From positions 1 through 64,000 of the forward strand of contig NW_001799089.1 of assembly GCF_000165425.1 (NCBI RefSeq): 64,000 nucleotides of DNA, read 5' to 3'. This DNA is from Paramecium tetraurelia. Taxonomy: Eukaryota; Ciliophora; Oligohymenophorea; Peniculida; Parameciidae. Position 1 is the stretch's first letter, and the number at the start of each line of letters is the position of its first letter. A program made the translations under genes and the position numbers. This document shows positions 11,152-22,779 of the stretch, one piece after another. The notes under the pieces were generated by a model. It was not told the DNA's origin. It did not search any database and saw only the letters and a program-made list of their open reading frames with translations.

Positions 11152-11571
11152 GTTTTATACATCTATATTAATTATTTTTAATTTTCTTCATTATTCACAT
11201 ATATCAAGAGAAGCACCATATAAATTATTGCTATTATAATCTTTAATTAGTCCTAATGAAAAAATACGAATTATATGGAAAGCACTTCGATAGGCTGTTA
11301 TCATATTGATAGATTTTATCAATTTAATCATGCTTACTCCTATATAAACCTATTTGCCTTAAATTTGAATAACAATTGATGAATATCAATTATGCTACTA
11401 ATAATAATTTAAAGGCGAATAAATTAATTTATTTTAGTGTTTTAATTTAATTTAGAATATTTATATTAAAATAATTAGTAGGAATTAAAGAATTCCAAAT
11501 TCAGAATTTATCAATTCTAGTAATATAAAGCTTTAGGAATAATTCTGAATGCCATTAATAATTTTAGTTGA
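11152..11571. other. spacer upstream of the ABC transporter gene
   Basis: About 420 nt of A/T-rich DNA; no frame or RNA gene recognised. Any promoter of the ABCG gene would lie here but shows no identifiable motif. Confidence 0.45.
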
Positions 11572-13632
11572 ATGACAGATAAACTTTAAACAATAGGTAA
11601 TATAGTCTTAGATTGTAGTAAACCGAGAAGAACAGTTAGTAAACACAGATAATAGAGCTGAATTTTCTTTAGGAAAATTTACACCAATTGAACTAGCATG
11701 GGATAAACTTATAATAAATGCCACCATCAAAGTCGGAAAGGTAATTCCTAATAATAAATATAAGACTACAACAGAGAAATGCTTACTTAACAATCTTAAA
11801 GGTGTGATGAAACCTGCTCATTTCACTGCTATTTTAGGACCATCAGGATCAGGAAAAACTACTTTATTAAACTTTTTGTCAGGTCGTTTAATATCTGACA
11901 ATCTAAAAATATCAGGAGAACTATCCTTAAATGGAAAGAGAATTAATGACATTGACAAATTTAATGATCAGATGGCCTATGTCATGCAAGATGATATATT
12001 ATTAGCCACCTTCTCACCTAGAGGTATATCATAATCTAAATTGTTTAGAGGCCTTTTATTTCTCAGCCAATATGAGACTGACAATAAGTGCAGAGGAAAA
12101 AGCTTAAAGAGTAGAAGCTTTGATTAGAGAATTGGGAATCACCAAATGTGCAGACACCAGAGTAGGCAATACATAGATCAGAGGAGTATCAGGAGGTGAA
12201 AGAAAGAGGGCAAGTATAGGAGTTGAATTATTAACAAATCCAAGTCTCATCTTTTTAGATGAGCCTACCACTGGTTTGGATTCCTCGACTGCCTTATAAG
12301 TTATTGATCTACTCAAGAGATTGGCCAAAAATGGACGTACAATAGTAAGTACCATCCATCAACCTTCATCTGAAATCTTTAATAATTTTGATAGACTTAT
12401 GCTTTTGGTTAGAGGAAACATTATCTACCAAGGAGATGCTGAATAAGCTATTGACTATTTTGCTACCATGGGATATCAATGTCCTAACTTCTCTAATCCC
12501 TCAGATTACTTTATGAAATTGATGAATGAGGAAGGACTACTAGTCGAAAAGATACAAGCAGGAGAGTCTGATGATTTCGATGAGGCTTAAATCAAAGCTG
12601 AATTTGAATAGAGATTAGAAGGATTCATTCAAAATTACAAGACTTCAAACATGATTAAGGAACTAGGAAACTCATGAAACTGCTTTAATTAAAGAAAATG
12701 ATACTGGATTTCACATTGGATTCATCTAATAATTTGTACTTATCTATTAAAGATCATTTTTGAATGAAATCAGAAATCCAATGGATGTAAAATTGAAAAT
12801 ATTTTAATCTATTGTGAATGCCATTATGTTGATGCTTGTTTATTCAGATGTATATTTTATCAAATATATTTTTAGTTGGGTGAATATAATGAAGGATTGC
12901 AAAATAGATTTGGAGCCTTGTTCTTTATTTGTACAGCTAATGCATTTGGTGGAATTCAAGGAGCATTGCATACATTTTCAATGGAAAGACCCTTGTTTTT
13001 AAGAGAAAGAATAAACAAAACCTATAGTGTTCACTCATTCTTTTGGGCAAGATCACTCGCTGAATTTCCATTCCAAATAGTTTATCCTTCCCTTTGTGTT
13101 ATAATAGTCTACTATGTTATTGGATTAAGCGATGAAAATGTAGGCAAATTCTTCATGCTTATTTTCGTCTAATTCTTAACATATTAATACGCTGTCTCAT
13201 ATGGATTGCTATTATCAACTGTTATTCCAAAGATTGAAGTGGCTACAGCACTAGTCCCTGCTTTGGTTATTCCATTTATGATTTTGGGAGGTTTCTTTGT
13301 GAATCAAGACAATATCCCTTATATATTCTACCCTTTCACCTACTTATCAATGTTCAAGTATGGGTTTGAGGCAGCAGTCATTGTATAATCTTTAATTTTA
13401 TTTTTAGAATGAATTTGATGACGTTATTTACGAATGTATGCCAGGTTAACAATGCTCACCAGTTGATATGTTGTCTATCACCTTGACAAAATGGGAATGC
13501 TGCTATATATTAATTGGATTAGCTATAGGAATCAGAATGTTTGCCTATTTAGCACTTCATTTAATATCCAGTCCAGAAAAACCAAAATTATAAGCCCCTG
13601 AGAGCATGTAGATAAAGAACAATCAAAAATGA
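11572..13632 (+). CDS. ABCG-type half ABC transporter, with an apparent frameshift
   Basis: Reverse-order half transporter (nucleotide-binding domain first, membrane domain second), about 646 codons. Walker [11 protein letters not shown]-loop MAYVMQDD, signature [10 protein letters not shown], Walker [14 protein letters not shown]-loop STIHQPSS; membrane part with [38 protein letters not shown] and a large loop with CxxxxxxC before the last helix. Introns 11597-11618, 11741-11764, 12024-12048, 12850-12875, 13383-13407. Spliced length is 3n+1: the ATPase frame stops at TGA 12675-12677, while the membrane-domain frame opens after TGA 12652-12654, so one base is extra within 12655-12674, where no GT...AG intron fits. 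Sequencing error, a pseudogene allele or genuine frameshifting are possible. Substrate unknown; ABCG members move lipids and drugs. Confidence 0.88.
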
Positions 13633-14143
13633 CACTCTATATTTTTATTTATTGTTAAATATGATAACAAAAATTAATTCAATGGTTTTTTCTAACAATA
13701 ATACCTTTGCTTTAGGGTTGTTAATTTTCATATTGATTTTAATTCTATAGTAAACTAACATTATTGTTGAAATTTGATTAAAATATTAGATAAAAAGTTG
13801 AATCAATTTAAAATTGATATTTGATTATTAATTGTATCACATCATTAAAAAAATGAACAAGAAAATAAATTAAATTTGATGAATTCCAATTTTGGCTACT
13901 CTATATTTATTTTTCGCCTTTAAACCTATCTAATAGGTTTGGACTATTGGTTTAAATCTCTCTTCACAATTAACTGATACTCAGGATAATAATTATAATA
14001 TAAAGTGTCATTCTTCTAAGAAAAAGAAATCGAGTTGCTTTAGATTCAACACAAACGTCATTAGATGATTCAAACAAGCAGATTAATTATATAAAATCCT
14101 AAAATTTACTTATATTGCTTTATTTATATAATTAAAATTAATT
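13633..14143. other. spacer with an ambiguous minus-strand frame
   Basis: No gene accepted. A minus-strand frame across about 13700-14060 stays open when a 21-nt intron is assumed, but its composition is Asn/Ile/Phe-rich and two competing frames are equally open, so coding is unproven. Confidence 0.35.
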
Positions 14144-14472
14144 ATGTAACCTTCAGTGACTTACTTTGGACTTTAAACTCTCATTTTCTTGATCATAATT
14201 GGAATGATCTTGATTTCTTTGAATTACTTTTAAGATCCAAAACAAAAGGAATCTAAAGTATATTTTGATCAATCAATAGAAAGTTCAAAATTTGGAATCG
14301 AATGATCACGAATTACGAAGGCATTTCATTAACTATTGACGAAGAATAACTTTTAAAATAAACATTTAAGAACACTCTTAGAAATCGTAAAGTAGCCATC
14401 AGCCCTTCCATTCCAAGATAAAAATAAACTACAAAAAAAGTCAGCTTTAAAAATTTGGATAACTTACTTTGA
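14144..14472 (+). CDS. small single-pass membrane protein, unknown family
   Basis: 100 aa after removing a 26-nt intron (14258-14283), which is needed to reach the second exon's frame. Residues about 8-30 form a strong hydrophobic helix (LQTLIFLIIIGMILISL); the remaining 70 residues are polar and basic (NTLRNRKVAISPSIPRQKQ) and would face the cytosol if the short N-terminus is outside. No family recognised. The frame changes composition sensibly at the intron, supporting a real gene. Confidence 0.55.
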
Positions 14473-15267
14473 AAACATCAATTATTGATTATCTTAAATT
14501 AGAGTACATAGATGTTTTCTTTATTTTTTTTTAATAAGTCATATATATAGATTTTCAAGTAAACATTCATAAAATTTCACAATCGGATCTATAAAATATA
14601 ATAAGTTTACTAGCGATATCATACAGCATCTCAACTCTGACCTTACTAGATAATTCCAATAGATTCTACATAAGATTTAAGAAACAAGATAGTCAATTTT
14701 TCAACAATAATTGAAATTATTTTTATTTTTAAATAAGCTTCTACAAAATATTTTAAATAAGACTATTTCATTTGGTTCATTAAGAATTAATTCAGAATTT
14801 TATTACATTAAATTCACCAATTAACAACAATTAATCATATTTTAAAGAATTAGATAGGTTTAAGATAATAATTTTTTTAATTGTAAGCTTTTACAAAAAG
14901 ATTAAAATAGAACCTTAATCATTTTTGAAAAATCAATTTGAAAAAAGAAGTATCTTCATATTAATCATGATCCTTAAAAATAAAAAATTAGATTTAAAAT
15001 AAAGTTAAAGAAAGTAATAAAAAATTACGAATTTTGTAAAGAAAATAAGTTAAAGTAGCATAAGTTCGTTTACTCAATAGGAGAAGGATCATATAGAAGT
15101 TGTAATAAATATGTTCAAGAAAAGAATTATGTCTAATTTCAGAATCATGCAAAATTTTAAATATATTGACATATTATAAAATAATTAGAGCTTATTCAAT
15201 TGATGAAAATGCTAATATAAATTAGTTTATAAGTATGGATAATTATGATATTATAAAGAAGTAATAA
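14473..15267. other. AT-rich spacer; read-through frame of the minus-strand gene
   Basis: No independent gene. If the 23-nt intron at 15303-15325 of the neighbouring minus-strand gene were retained, its frame would stay open through this spacer to TGA at 14919-14921, adding about 130 Ile/Leu/Phe-rich residues. This composition looks like translated non-coding DNA. Confidence 0.5.
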
Positions 15268-17129
15268 TCAGTATTTATTTTATTGTTTATACTAAAGGAA
15301 GCCTAAATTATATATTAGTTTTTACTTATTCCAGGCCTTATGGATAATTTTTAGGCATTTGTTATTTTGATTGGTAAATCATCCTTTACTTTTAAAAATT
15401 CAGTAAAGCTTGCTGTTCTTTATTTTAAACTTTCGTTAGATCTAATACTCTCAAGTATTCTGTTAGTTTATTCTGTACTTTGTTATATTGATATAGATTA
15501 TTTTTAAAAGGAAGAAGCCTATTATTAGGTTAAACTAGATTTTTATAGTAACTATTATATGGATCTTTAATCATATTAGGATTAATTTGAATAAAGAGAC
15601 TTTTATTCTAGCTCTTATTCAAAAGTTAAAATTTATTGCTTACCTAAAATCGAGGTAGGAGATTATACACATTCTTCTTGACTATTATTTACTTCTTAGA
15701 AAGTAATTAATTTTGTCTGACATAATGCGATACTCTCTCTTTGACTACCCATAATAGCGAAATCGCTTATATGGTTTAGATCATTCATCTGAACTGACTT
15801 TTTTGTTTCTATTACAAAACTAGGCTCTCGACTTAATTTTCGTAGACTTTAAAAGTTTTACATCAATTAGTCATATCTATTAGACTTATTAGAGAAAGCT
15901 GAAGGAGGAGGCACTTACTCAATAAGTTCCTATTATTTAACTACTTCTTAATCATCATTGCTATATCTTTTGGCTGATGATACTTTTCCTTAACTATTAT
16001 CTAATTGAACATATTTAACAGTTTCTTTCATAATTTATTATTCACTAAACAACTGTGGTTCCACTTATGTTGGTGATTTTATAAAAGATTCCAATTAAGA
16101 AGGACCAAATGTTGTTCTACAATCATTTGCTTATATTATTTCTAATTATAGATTAATGGGATTTTGTTCCATGCTGCTTTCAAAAGAGACATTAATTTTC
16201 TTATTTTAATTCGCCGATACTTCAACTGGTATAATTGATGATAAGTTGCTGATTGTGAATTGAGATTTAGCGTAGATATCTTCAATACTCTCATTCTGTT
16301 ACTTACGCATTTGATTATAAAAACTACTTAAATTTGATTTGCTATTCAAAACTGATAGTTATTAATATCTTAAAGCTTCTTATTACTATTTTATAATTTC
16401 CAACTGTTGCTATAAAATCAAAGACTATTATTCTAAAAATTGTTATTTATTCTATGAGTTCTCTTCCTTATTGAATATCTCTGGATGTTTTATGCTCTTT
16501 TGACTAGAGTAGTCAAAATAAGGCACTTTTAACTAAGGTTCCTTATAATCTAATAAATGCTTAATTTTTTCGTTTTATTTTTGGAGCATTTCTATGGGTT
16601 TCGGATTATTAGATTGATATCTCTTAGTTACTTCTTGTAGATCTCTTAAAATGTTTTATTTTAGATTATCAACCATATCCATAATTTGAGGGTCTTCAGA
16701 TTACTTCAAAGCTGATTTGTTAGAACTTTTAGATGTTAGATTTTATGGAATGCATCTTAAAGGACTAACAGATCCCCTTCCTCGAGTATTGATAGAAATT
16801 GGGCTCTTTTAAGCCATGGGTGTTTGTGATCGATTTTCTTAATATAAAAGCTTTTTGGATGGTAAATTTTCTTTATTGTTTTTTTAAATGGAGTTATCAA
16901 AGTAATTCCTCATGGATTGTTGTGAATTGATTTCTCTTGTTGTGTGTATTACTTTTTCTTATTTATCAGCCTTTTCGCATTTTTATACTTCAGCTACTCT
17001 TTTGGTGGAGGGTTACAAAGTACTCTTGGTTCTGCTAGCTCGAGTAACTAATTATGTTAACTATTAAATTGCATTTATTTATGGATTTCTAACAAGTTTT
17101 ACAAAATGTTGGCGATCGTTGGATAACAT
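15268..17129 (-). CDS. Gln/Ser/Asn-rich coiled-coil protein
   Basis: About 612 aa, a single long exon plus a short last exon after a 23-nt intron (15303-15325), ending QYKQQNKY. Low-complexity, Gln/Ser/Lys-rich with basic, Ser/Pro-rich N-terminal segments (for example NTRGRGSVSPLR) and heptad-like regions around residues 190-300. The C-terminal half repeats QSS and SLQ patterns. No domain recognised; proteins of this type are common in ciliate cortical and basal-body structures, but that is only a general inference. It starts 22 bp from the oppositely oriented coiled-coil gene at 17152, and the two could share a promoter. Confidence 0.7.
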
Positions 17130-17151
17130 ATAAATTTTTATTAATAAATTA
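17130..17151. promoter_or_regulatory. 22-bp space between divergent start codons
   Basis: Separates the ATG at 17129 (minus) from the ATG at 17152 (plus). Almost pure A/T (ataaatttttattaataaat...). A shared bidirectional promoter is inferred from position only. Confidence 0.4.
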
Positions 17152-18245
17152 ATGAAACTAGTCTAATAAGAGTATTACTTCAGCAGACCCAAAATCAGCA
17201 GTCTTTATTCACCTGAGAGCAAATATAAATCTATTTCTCATTATTCCGACAAATCTTTAGTCCAGAATATTGATACATAAATCTAGATCAATTAAATCAT
17301 GCAGAACATTTAATACTTGAGAGGAAAGATTAATTACGAAAAGAATTAACTGCAACAATTATCCTTTCTTAATAGCGATACTAATTTCTCATTTACCTCA
17401 GTACCTCTTAGTAAATTAGATCCTGAGTCCTACTATATGAAATAAAAGATTGTATAACTTAAAGAACAGGTATTAATGTAAAATATTAGTTAAAACAATT
17501 AGAGGATGACCAGAAGCGAATGTAATCGATGAACTATGAGAAAATTGACTAAAATGAGGAGTATGCCTTCAAAAATTACACTATGATTGTCATGAGGCGT
17601 AAATCTAAAAAGTAGCTTATTCGGCATAAAAATGAACTAGTAAATTAGATTAAATAATTAAAAAATGAAATTTATATGGATTAAATTGAAATCAATGTCT
17701 AAGACAATCAAATTATGGTATTAGAAAAAAAATATAAACAATATAAAATAAGATTATCAAAAGTATCTGAATAGCTCAAATAAATTAAACAAAATGTAAG
17801 TGTTTATCAACAATTTGATATGAAAAAGTCTATGGAAATCAAAGATTTTATGAGTAAGTTGGGAGTAGGGGATTCTACAGTAGATGACATGGATGATGTG
17901 CTTGAAAATTACAATAGAAAAATATTAAATAATTAAAAAATCATAGATGACTTTTTATTAATAGCATAACAACGATCCTATTACACATTGTCATAAATGT
18001 AAGATCTAGAATATCAAATCAAATTATAAAAGGATGATAAATAATAACTATGTTAATAAATTAACGAACTAAAATTACGCATATCTAAATTCTCAAAAAC
18101 CAAAAGAACATCCTTGGAAAACAATTACAATAAAGATAATTAAAATGAGGATGAGGTAGTTGATTGGATTTTTAATAGTAGGGATTTAGATGAGTTTCCT
18201 TTGACATAATCAAAAAATATGGATGATTTTGAAAGTGATTTTTGA
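17152..18245 (+). CDS. coiled-coil protein, unknown family
   Basis: 357 aa with one 20-nt intron (17470-17489), needed to continue the heptad pattern from LKEQ into LKQLEDDQKRM. A Ser/Tyr-rich N-terminal 110 residues is followed by a long coiled coil (residues about 105-330: RHKNELVNQIKQLKNEI, VLEKKYKQYKIRLSKVSEQ, LEYQIKLQKDD). The C-terminus is acidic (NEDEVVDWIFNSRDLDEF) and ends DDFESDF. No enzymatic motif. Probably structural, partner unknown. Confidence 0.75.
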
Positions 18246-18459
18246 TAATTAATCAATATGAAATCAACTCATTGATGTAATACAAAGATTATCAACTTTA
18301 GCAATATCAACAGTTAAATTTCTTTTATAAAGGGTATTTATCTTAATCGTACTTAATAATATTTTAATAATATTTATATTCATTCTTCTTTTTTGTAAAG
18401 AAACCTTTTTAATGTCTTAAAATCCATTTTTTATTATTTAACTCCCAAGGCTTTGGAAA

Positions 18460-18927
18460 TCATGCTAGTGTTTTAGTTAATTTGTAAATCTACTTAATTT
18501 TGTCATATTAATGCATTAGGAATTCTCTTTTTGCTCTTGCTACTCTTGGCTAAATCACTGTAATAGCAATAGATAAAGGTGCTATTATCTTGATATTCAT
18601 GATTGACATACAAAGATGAGTCCCAAAATAATTTAGATGTTATATAACTAGGCTTGTCTTTAAATGTGCTTCTTTGATTATTTATCATAAGTGTCAGGAT
18701 TGAAAAACCAATGCAACCTAGTTTTAATCTTTTTGAATGTAACGGTGTATATATTGTCTCCTGCACTTTAATATTGTCTATTATTCGTACCTCCAATAGT
18801 GTAATCTTTTTCCAAATTGATCTCTCACATCAATCCCTTTGTTTGCCTCCTGACCCTCGAATTCTAGAAACTCTGAATGGAATTCATTGTTTAATGCTCT
18901 TTGATATCTCTCATCTGAATCAGCCAT
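18460..18927 (-). CDS. small single-pass membrane protein, unknown family
   Basis: 138 aa. Introns 18766-18790 (25 nt) and 18582-18607 (26 nt); with both removed the frame ends at TGA 18460-18462. The acidic, soluble N-terminal half (SDERYQRALNNEFHSEF, GIDVRDQFGKRLHYW) is followed by one membrane helix (residues about 93-115, IQIILGLIFVSPLSIAITVI) and a basic, helical tail (RVARAKREFLMHQYDKIKQ). The second intron boundary is chosen because it gives a natural C-terminus; an alternative 30-nt intron ends early. Not recognised. Starts 19 bp from the TAP42 gene. Confidence 0.55.
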
Positions 18928-18946
18928 ATTTATTTTAATATTTTTA
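18928..18946. promoter_or_regulatory. 19-bp space between divergent start codons
   Basis: Lies between the ATG at 18927 (minus) and the ATG at 18947 (plus). Only A/T-rich bases; a shared promoter is inferred from position. Confidence 0.4.
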
Positions 18947-20020
18947 ATGAATAGTGAGGAAGAAATTCTTAAATAATTTGATACATTGCTCAAACAAGTA
19001 AATAGTTATGAGGACTAAAATCCTGGGGATGATAAACTTATGGAGTTGATAGAGAAATTTCAACAAACCCAATAAGCAATTATTAAGCAACACATTTTTT
19101 CTCCAAATGAAGAATTCAATGAAATCAAAACAGAACATCTTAAATTTTTCTTATTGCCTTACTATGTTGGTTGGGCATTAGCTTAAGTGTAAAATGAAGA
19201 CATTAGATAAAAGAACGTTGAAGCATCTAATTATTACGTGAAGGAATTTCTGAAACTATTGAGACATTACGAAATACTAAAAGGAATCCCATTAAAATTA
19301 TTTAAATCCATGATGGAGAACGAAACTCTATAAATTAACAGAGATGACAAGATAGCAAACTACAAGGAACAGCAAACCTTGAATAAACAGATACAGGTAT
19401 ACTTGATAATAACCACTTTAGAACTTGTAAAAATTAGATGATGATAAATTATCGAGAGAAATTATAACATTGCAATTAAATTAAAAAATTATATCCTCAT
19501 TGGATATTCTGAATACTAATCAATAAGAATTGGATATACTAAAGTTCAAATCGCAAATGAAAAAAGATAAACAACTTCAATAGCAATATTAGGATCAATA
19601 AGAAAAGCCAATCCCAAAAATGAAAGTCTGGAATATTCCAGTAACAATTTATAATATCATATAGAAACCCACTATGCAACCTTAATTCTTTGATCCACAC
19701 TGCCAACATTGCTAAACTGAATCTGAACTTAGACAAAAACATGTGACCGAAGTTTGGTAACCCAATGCAGCCAGACTTCCAAATATGACTTTAGATGAAT
19801 TCGCTGATTCAGAAATGAAAGTACTGTTCTTAATAGATTCTAGTTTGCTTAAGATTAAGAAGCCAAAATGAAAAAGGCATAAGAGGAACAACAAAAACTA
19901 GAATAAGATAAGGATGATGACAAAGATTATTGGGCAGACTAATAAACATTGAAAGATAGAAACTGGGATGATTGGAAAGATGACAATGAAAAAGGAGCTG
20001 GTAATAAAATGGGTAGATGA
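18947..20020 (+). CDS. IGBP1: TAP42/IGBP1 (alpha4)-like PP2A-associated protein
   Basis: 333 aa. TAP42/alpha4 binds and stabilises free catalytic subunits of PP2A-type phosphatases and links them to TOR signalling. Evidence: helical N-terminal domain with LPYYVGWALAQVQ and NVEASNYYVKEFLKLLRHYE (the family's TPR-like PP2Ac-binding repeat), the MTLDEFADSEMK motif, and the terminal NWDDWKDDNEKGAGNK, equal to the family's DDWKDDHxxGxGNR tail. Introns 19397-19421 (25 nt), 19641-19664 (24 nt, 3n, optional) and 19821-19843 (23 nt). The last intron is confirmed because it restores the ADSEMKFAQDQEAKM sequence. Ends next to the GalE pseudogene. Confidence 0.85.
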
Positions 20021-20029
20021 TATCTAATA

Positions 20030-20830
20030 CATCATTATTTTGATTTAATAAAATTGTATGAATCTGGACAATCCTCTCTTGCCATCCCATTTTTCCTTGT
20101 TTTATTTGGATTAGTATACTACAACTATGTGAGTCTCTCCTAAATCTAAACATGAATATGATCTCTAATACCTGTACCATCATGAGTATTTTACTCAATT
20201 CCAAATTCATATAATTATTCGAGATTCCCTAAAGCTACTTATCCAAATATATGAAAATTCATTTTTAAATTAGTTGGGAACCCTTCCATACCTATCATTT
20301 TTGCTTGCCTCAGCTTGATTAAAATATCTTAAGCAAAGGTTGCATCCACTTTTCTTTGATAATGATATGATCTGATGTTTGATTACTTCTTGTTTTTCAC
20401 ATGTGGATTTGAGGTTTTATTGAAGCCTCATCATCTAAAAATTCAACAGGGTCATAAACTGTAGCTGAAGATCTGAATAAAACTTCTAGCATTTATAATC
20501 TTAAGTACATCATAATTGATTCAAAGTACATACAACATTAGTTTTAAAATGTTTATGGAGTTCTCTCTAAAACCTTTTAATGCAGCAAAGTGAATAATAT
20601 AGCTTATTGGATTCGTCCCTTGTATTTTCTAAAGACTTCATTCAATTGATTATAATTGAAAATATCCACAATGTACAAATCAAATTTTTCACATACTAAT
20701 TGTATCTATAATTTATTTCGAATGTTCCAAATGACAAATCTAAAGATTAGTATTAGAATACTTTGTATTATTTCAAATGGCGTTATACAATTCAGTTATT
20801 GTAATTGATCCTATGTATCTTAAACTTCGA
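20030..20830 (-). pseudogene. GALE: UDP-glucose 4-epimerase (GalE) pseudogene
   Basis: Recognisable pieces of the SDR epimerase in the right order but different frames: the glycine-rich start (GSITITELYNA), DLYIVDIFNYNQLNEVF, IHFAALKG, RSSATVYDPVEFLDDEA (the SSATVYG active-site Ser/Thr region), a disrupted YxxxK segment, LRYFNQAEA, QVALGNLEQLYEFG and DGTGIRDHIHV, then DLGETHIVV in a third frame. At least four frame changes are needed and several cannot be explained by GT...AG introns; the C-terminal 60-80 residues are missing. The intact enzyme interconverts UDP-glucose and UDP-galactose in the Leloir pathway. Here it is decayed and presumably a lost duplicate. Confidence 0.85.
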
Positions 20831-20880
20831 ATAATTACAATTGATTAATTATATAAATATAAGACAAAAATTTACTAATA

Positions 20881-22473
20881 TCATTTATATTAAGTGTTAT
20901 TTTGTTATAAGTTTTTCACTTACCAATTAATCAAATTACTTATTCTACATCTCACTGTCAATGGTTTTGGAGTCAATAATTATGCAGAACTTGTTTGATT
21001 TCTAAAAGTCAAGCTAGTTTGAAGATTATTAAATGCGTTAATAGTTTGAAGGTTTAATTTTGGAATACTTTTTTAAGCTTTCTCTCCTAATGAGTTTTTG
21101 TCAGATTTGTAAATAATCAATTTTCTTAAATCATTTGCCTTTAATTTTGATAGCTGTTTGTGATTTAATCTCTTTTGATCATAAGGATTATTGGAATAGG
21201 AGATTGGATTCAAGTGAGTGTTAAAATTCTTTGAAATTTTGTAGCAATTAATTTAGTTATTATTGACTTTAATGGATTAATTTGAAGAGCATTTTATTTA
21301 AGAAGTTCTATTAATCTCTCTACAAGAATCTAATTTATTTGCTTTACATAATATTTAATGCAATTCTTTGTTGTTTTGAGCAGACTTATTCTTTTTGTTC
21401 TTAGGACTGTTTTTTTCAATATCTACAATAGATTTCATAATTTTAAGTTCAAGCTGTTTCATTTCAGATACTGAATATTTGCTTTCTTTGTTATATTCAA
21501 TTTTATTTTCACTCCTAATTCTACTTAATTTAGAATATTTGTTAAATAATTAAATAAGACTTTCCTTTTGAATTTCTTTAGTTTTTTCTTAAGATGTTTT
21601 AAGTACCTTACTTACAGAATCAGTCGCAATTCTAGTTGATAATGGAACTCTAATTTATTTGGAGCACTTAACCTAAGTTCTTGATGTTTGAGAAAAAAGA
21701 AACTCTTCTAATTTTAATGATTTTTTAAATGAAGGATGTTAATTCTTGAACACTTAATATTTCTAAACATTCTTGTTGTTATTTGTTGCATCTGAATTAA
21801 AAGCTTGCAACATGTCCATTATCTCGCTTTTCTGATCTTCTTGGATCTTAGAGATTTTAATTATTTCTTGTTAGCATATTTAATTTTAATCTCCTTATAA
21901 TTTTATATCTTAAAGAATGTTTTCAACGTTGTTGTTGATGGTTGAATTGTGACTGCTTTCAGATTCTGGAGTTGTTTCTGTTTGTTCAGGTTTATCTCCA
22001 ATAATACCTTTTGGAGTTTTATTTGGATTGTTTCTATTTTCATATTCTATTTATCTTTGTATTTTGTAGTATTCCAATTTTCTCTTTTTGTCATAGTAAA
22101 CATCCAAAATTTTAATGATATTCTAGTGAACAGTAAAGCGAGGTAAATCATTATGATATTTGTAGAACTCTGATAGTAATTTAATTTTAGCACATGATTC
22201 CTGATTACTGTAATATCTCTTCATTCTTTCTCCTAAATCTGAATATTGCATATCGTCCTTAATTTATCACGAATTGCTTACATAAAACTAAATAGTAGCC
22301 GGTGTTCTGTTCTTACCAAAAATATCGTTTATTTCTTTTGTGTAGTAATAATTTTATGATGCAGAATATTTATGATAGAGAGTGTGGTTGATAATGTTTC
22401 TAGAAGCAAATTCTGAATGATAATTTCTGATATAACCCAAGGTCTTTAATTAACATTTATGCTATTAATTCAT
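20881..22473 (-). CDS. 522-aa uncharacterised Lys/Asn/Ser-rich protein
   Basis: Two exons joined by a 24-nt intron (22258-22281) whose unspliced form contains TGA, so it is needed. The N-terminal 110 residues have ordered composition (NDIFGKNRTPATIQFYDD, LGERMKRYYSNQESCAKIKLL, HNDLPRFTVHQNIIKILDVYYDKK) and may be a domain; the remainder is Lys/Asn/Ser-rich and low complexity with short helical blocks. No known motif was identified. It starts 16 bp from the plus-strand gene at 22490. Confidence 0.7.
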
Positions 22474-22489
22474 ATAAATAAATAAGTAA
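22474..22489. promoter_or_regulatory. 16-bp space between divergent start codons
   Basis: Separates the ATG at 22473 (minus) and the ATG at 22490 (plus). A/T-rich; any promoter must overlap coding sequence. Inferred from position only. Confidence 0.4.
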
Positions 22490-22756
22490 ATGTCGGAAGA
22501 ATTAAATTCCAGTCTTGACTCCCTCGAATTAGATTTATACCATAAACCCAATCCCAGAATTAGAACCATACTTAATTACCTTCGAGCCTAAAATATCAAA
22601 TTTTGCACCGACCCAAAAAAAAAAGAAGAAGACTTCTATTCAAAACAGTCTTCAACAGAGATTAATTCTGATATGGATTTCGGAATAAGAAGAAATAGAT
22701 TTGTAAATAGAGGTCCCCAACGCTCAGGAATCGTTTTCGTTTCAAATACATCCTGA
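22490..22756 (+). CDS. small 88-aa acidic/basic protein, unknown
   Basis: Intronless: starts MSEELNSSLDSLELDLYHK and ends QRSGIVFVSNTS. The N-terminal 20 residues are acidic, the middle is basic (TDPKKKEEDFYSK), and the C-terminus is Arg-rich (FGIRRNRFVNRGPQR). No membrane helix, signal peptide or known domain. Composition and GC (more G/C at third positions than flanks) favour real coding. Divergent partner of the 522-aa gene. Confidence 0.6.
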
Positions 22757-22779
22757 TTTACTAATATATATATGTTATA

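Noticed and set aside
12104..12355. 83-aa minus-strand ORF over the ABC transporter
   Set aside because: Antisense shadow of the ABCG signature and Walker B region.
13700..14060. Minus-strand frame that can be kept open with one intron
   Set aside because: Several equally open, low-complexity frames exist, so it is not distinguishable from non-coding A/T-rich DNA.
19830..20210. 126-aa minus-strand ORF at the GalE/TAP42 boundary
   Set aside because: Crosses TAP42 coding DNA and one frame of the GalE pseudogene; not a gene.
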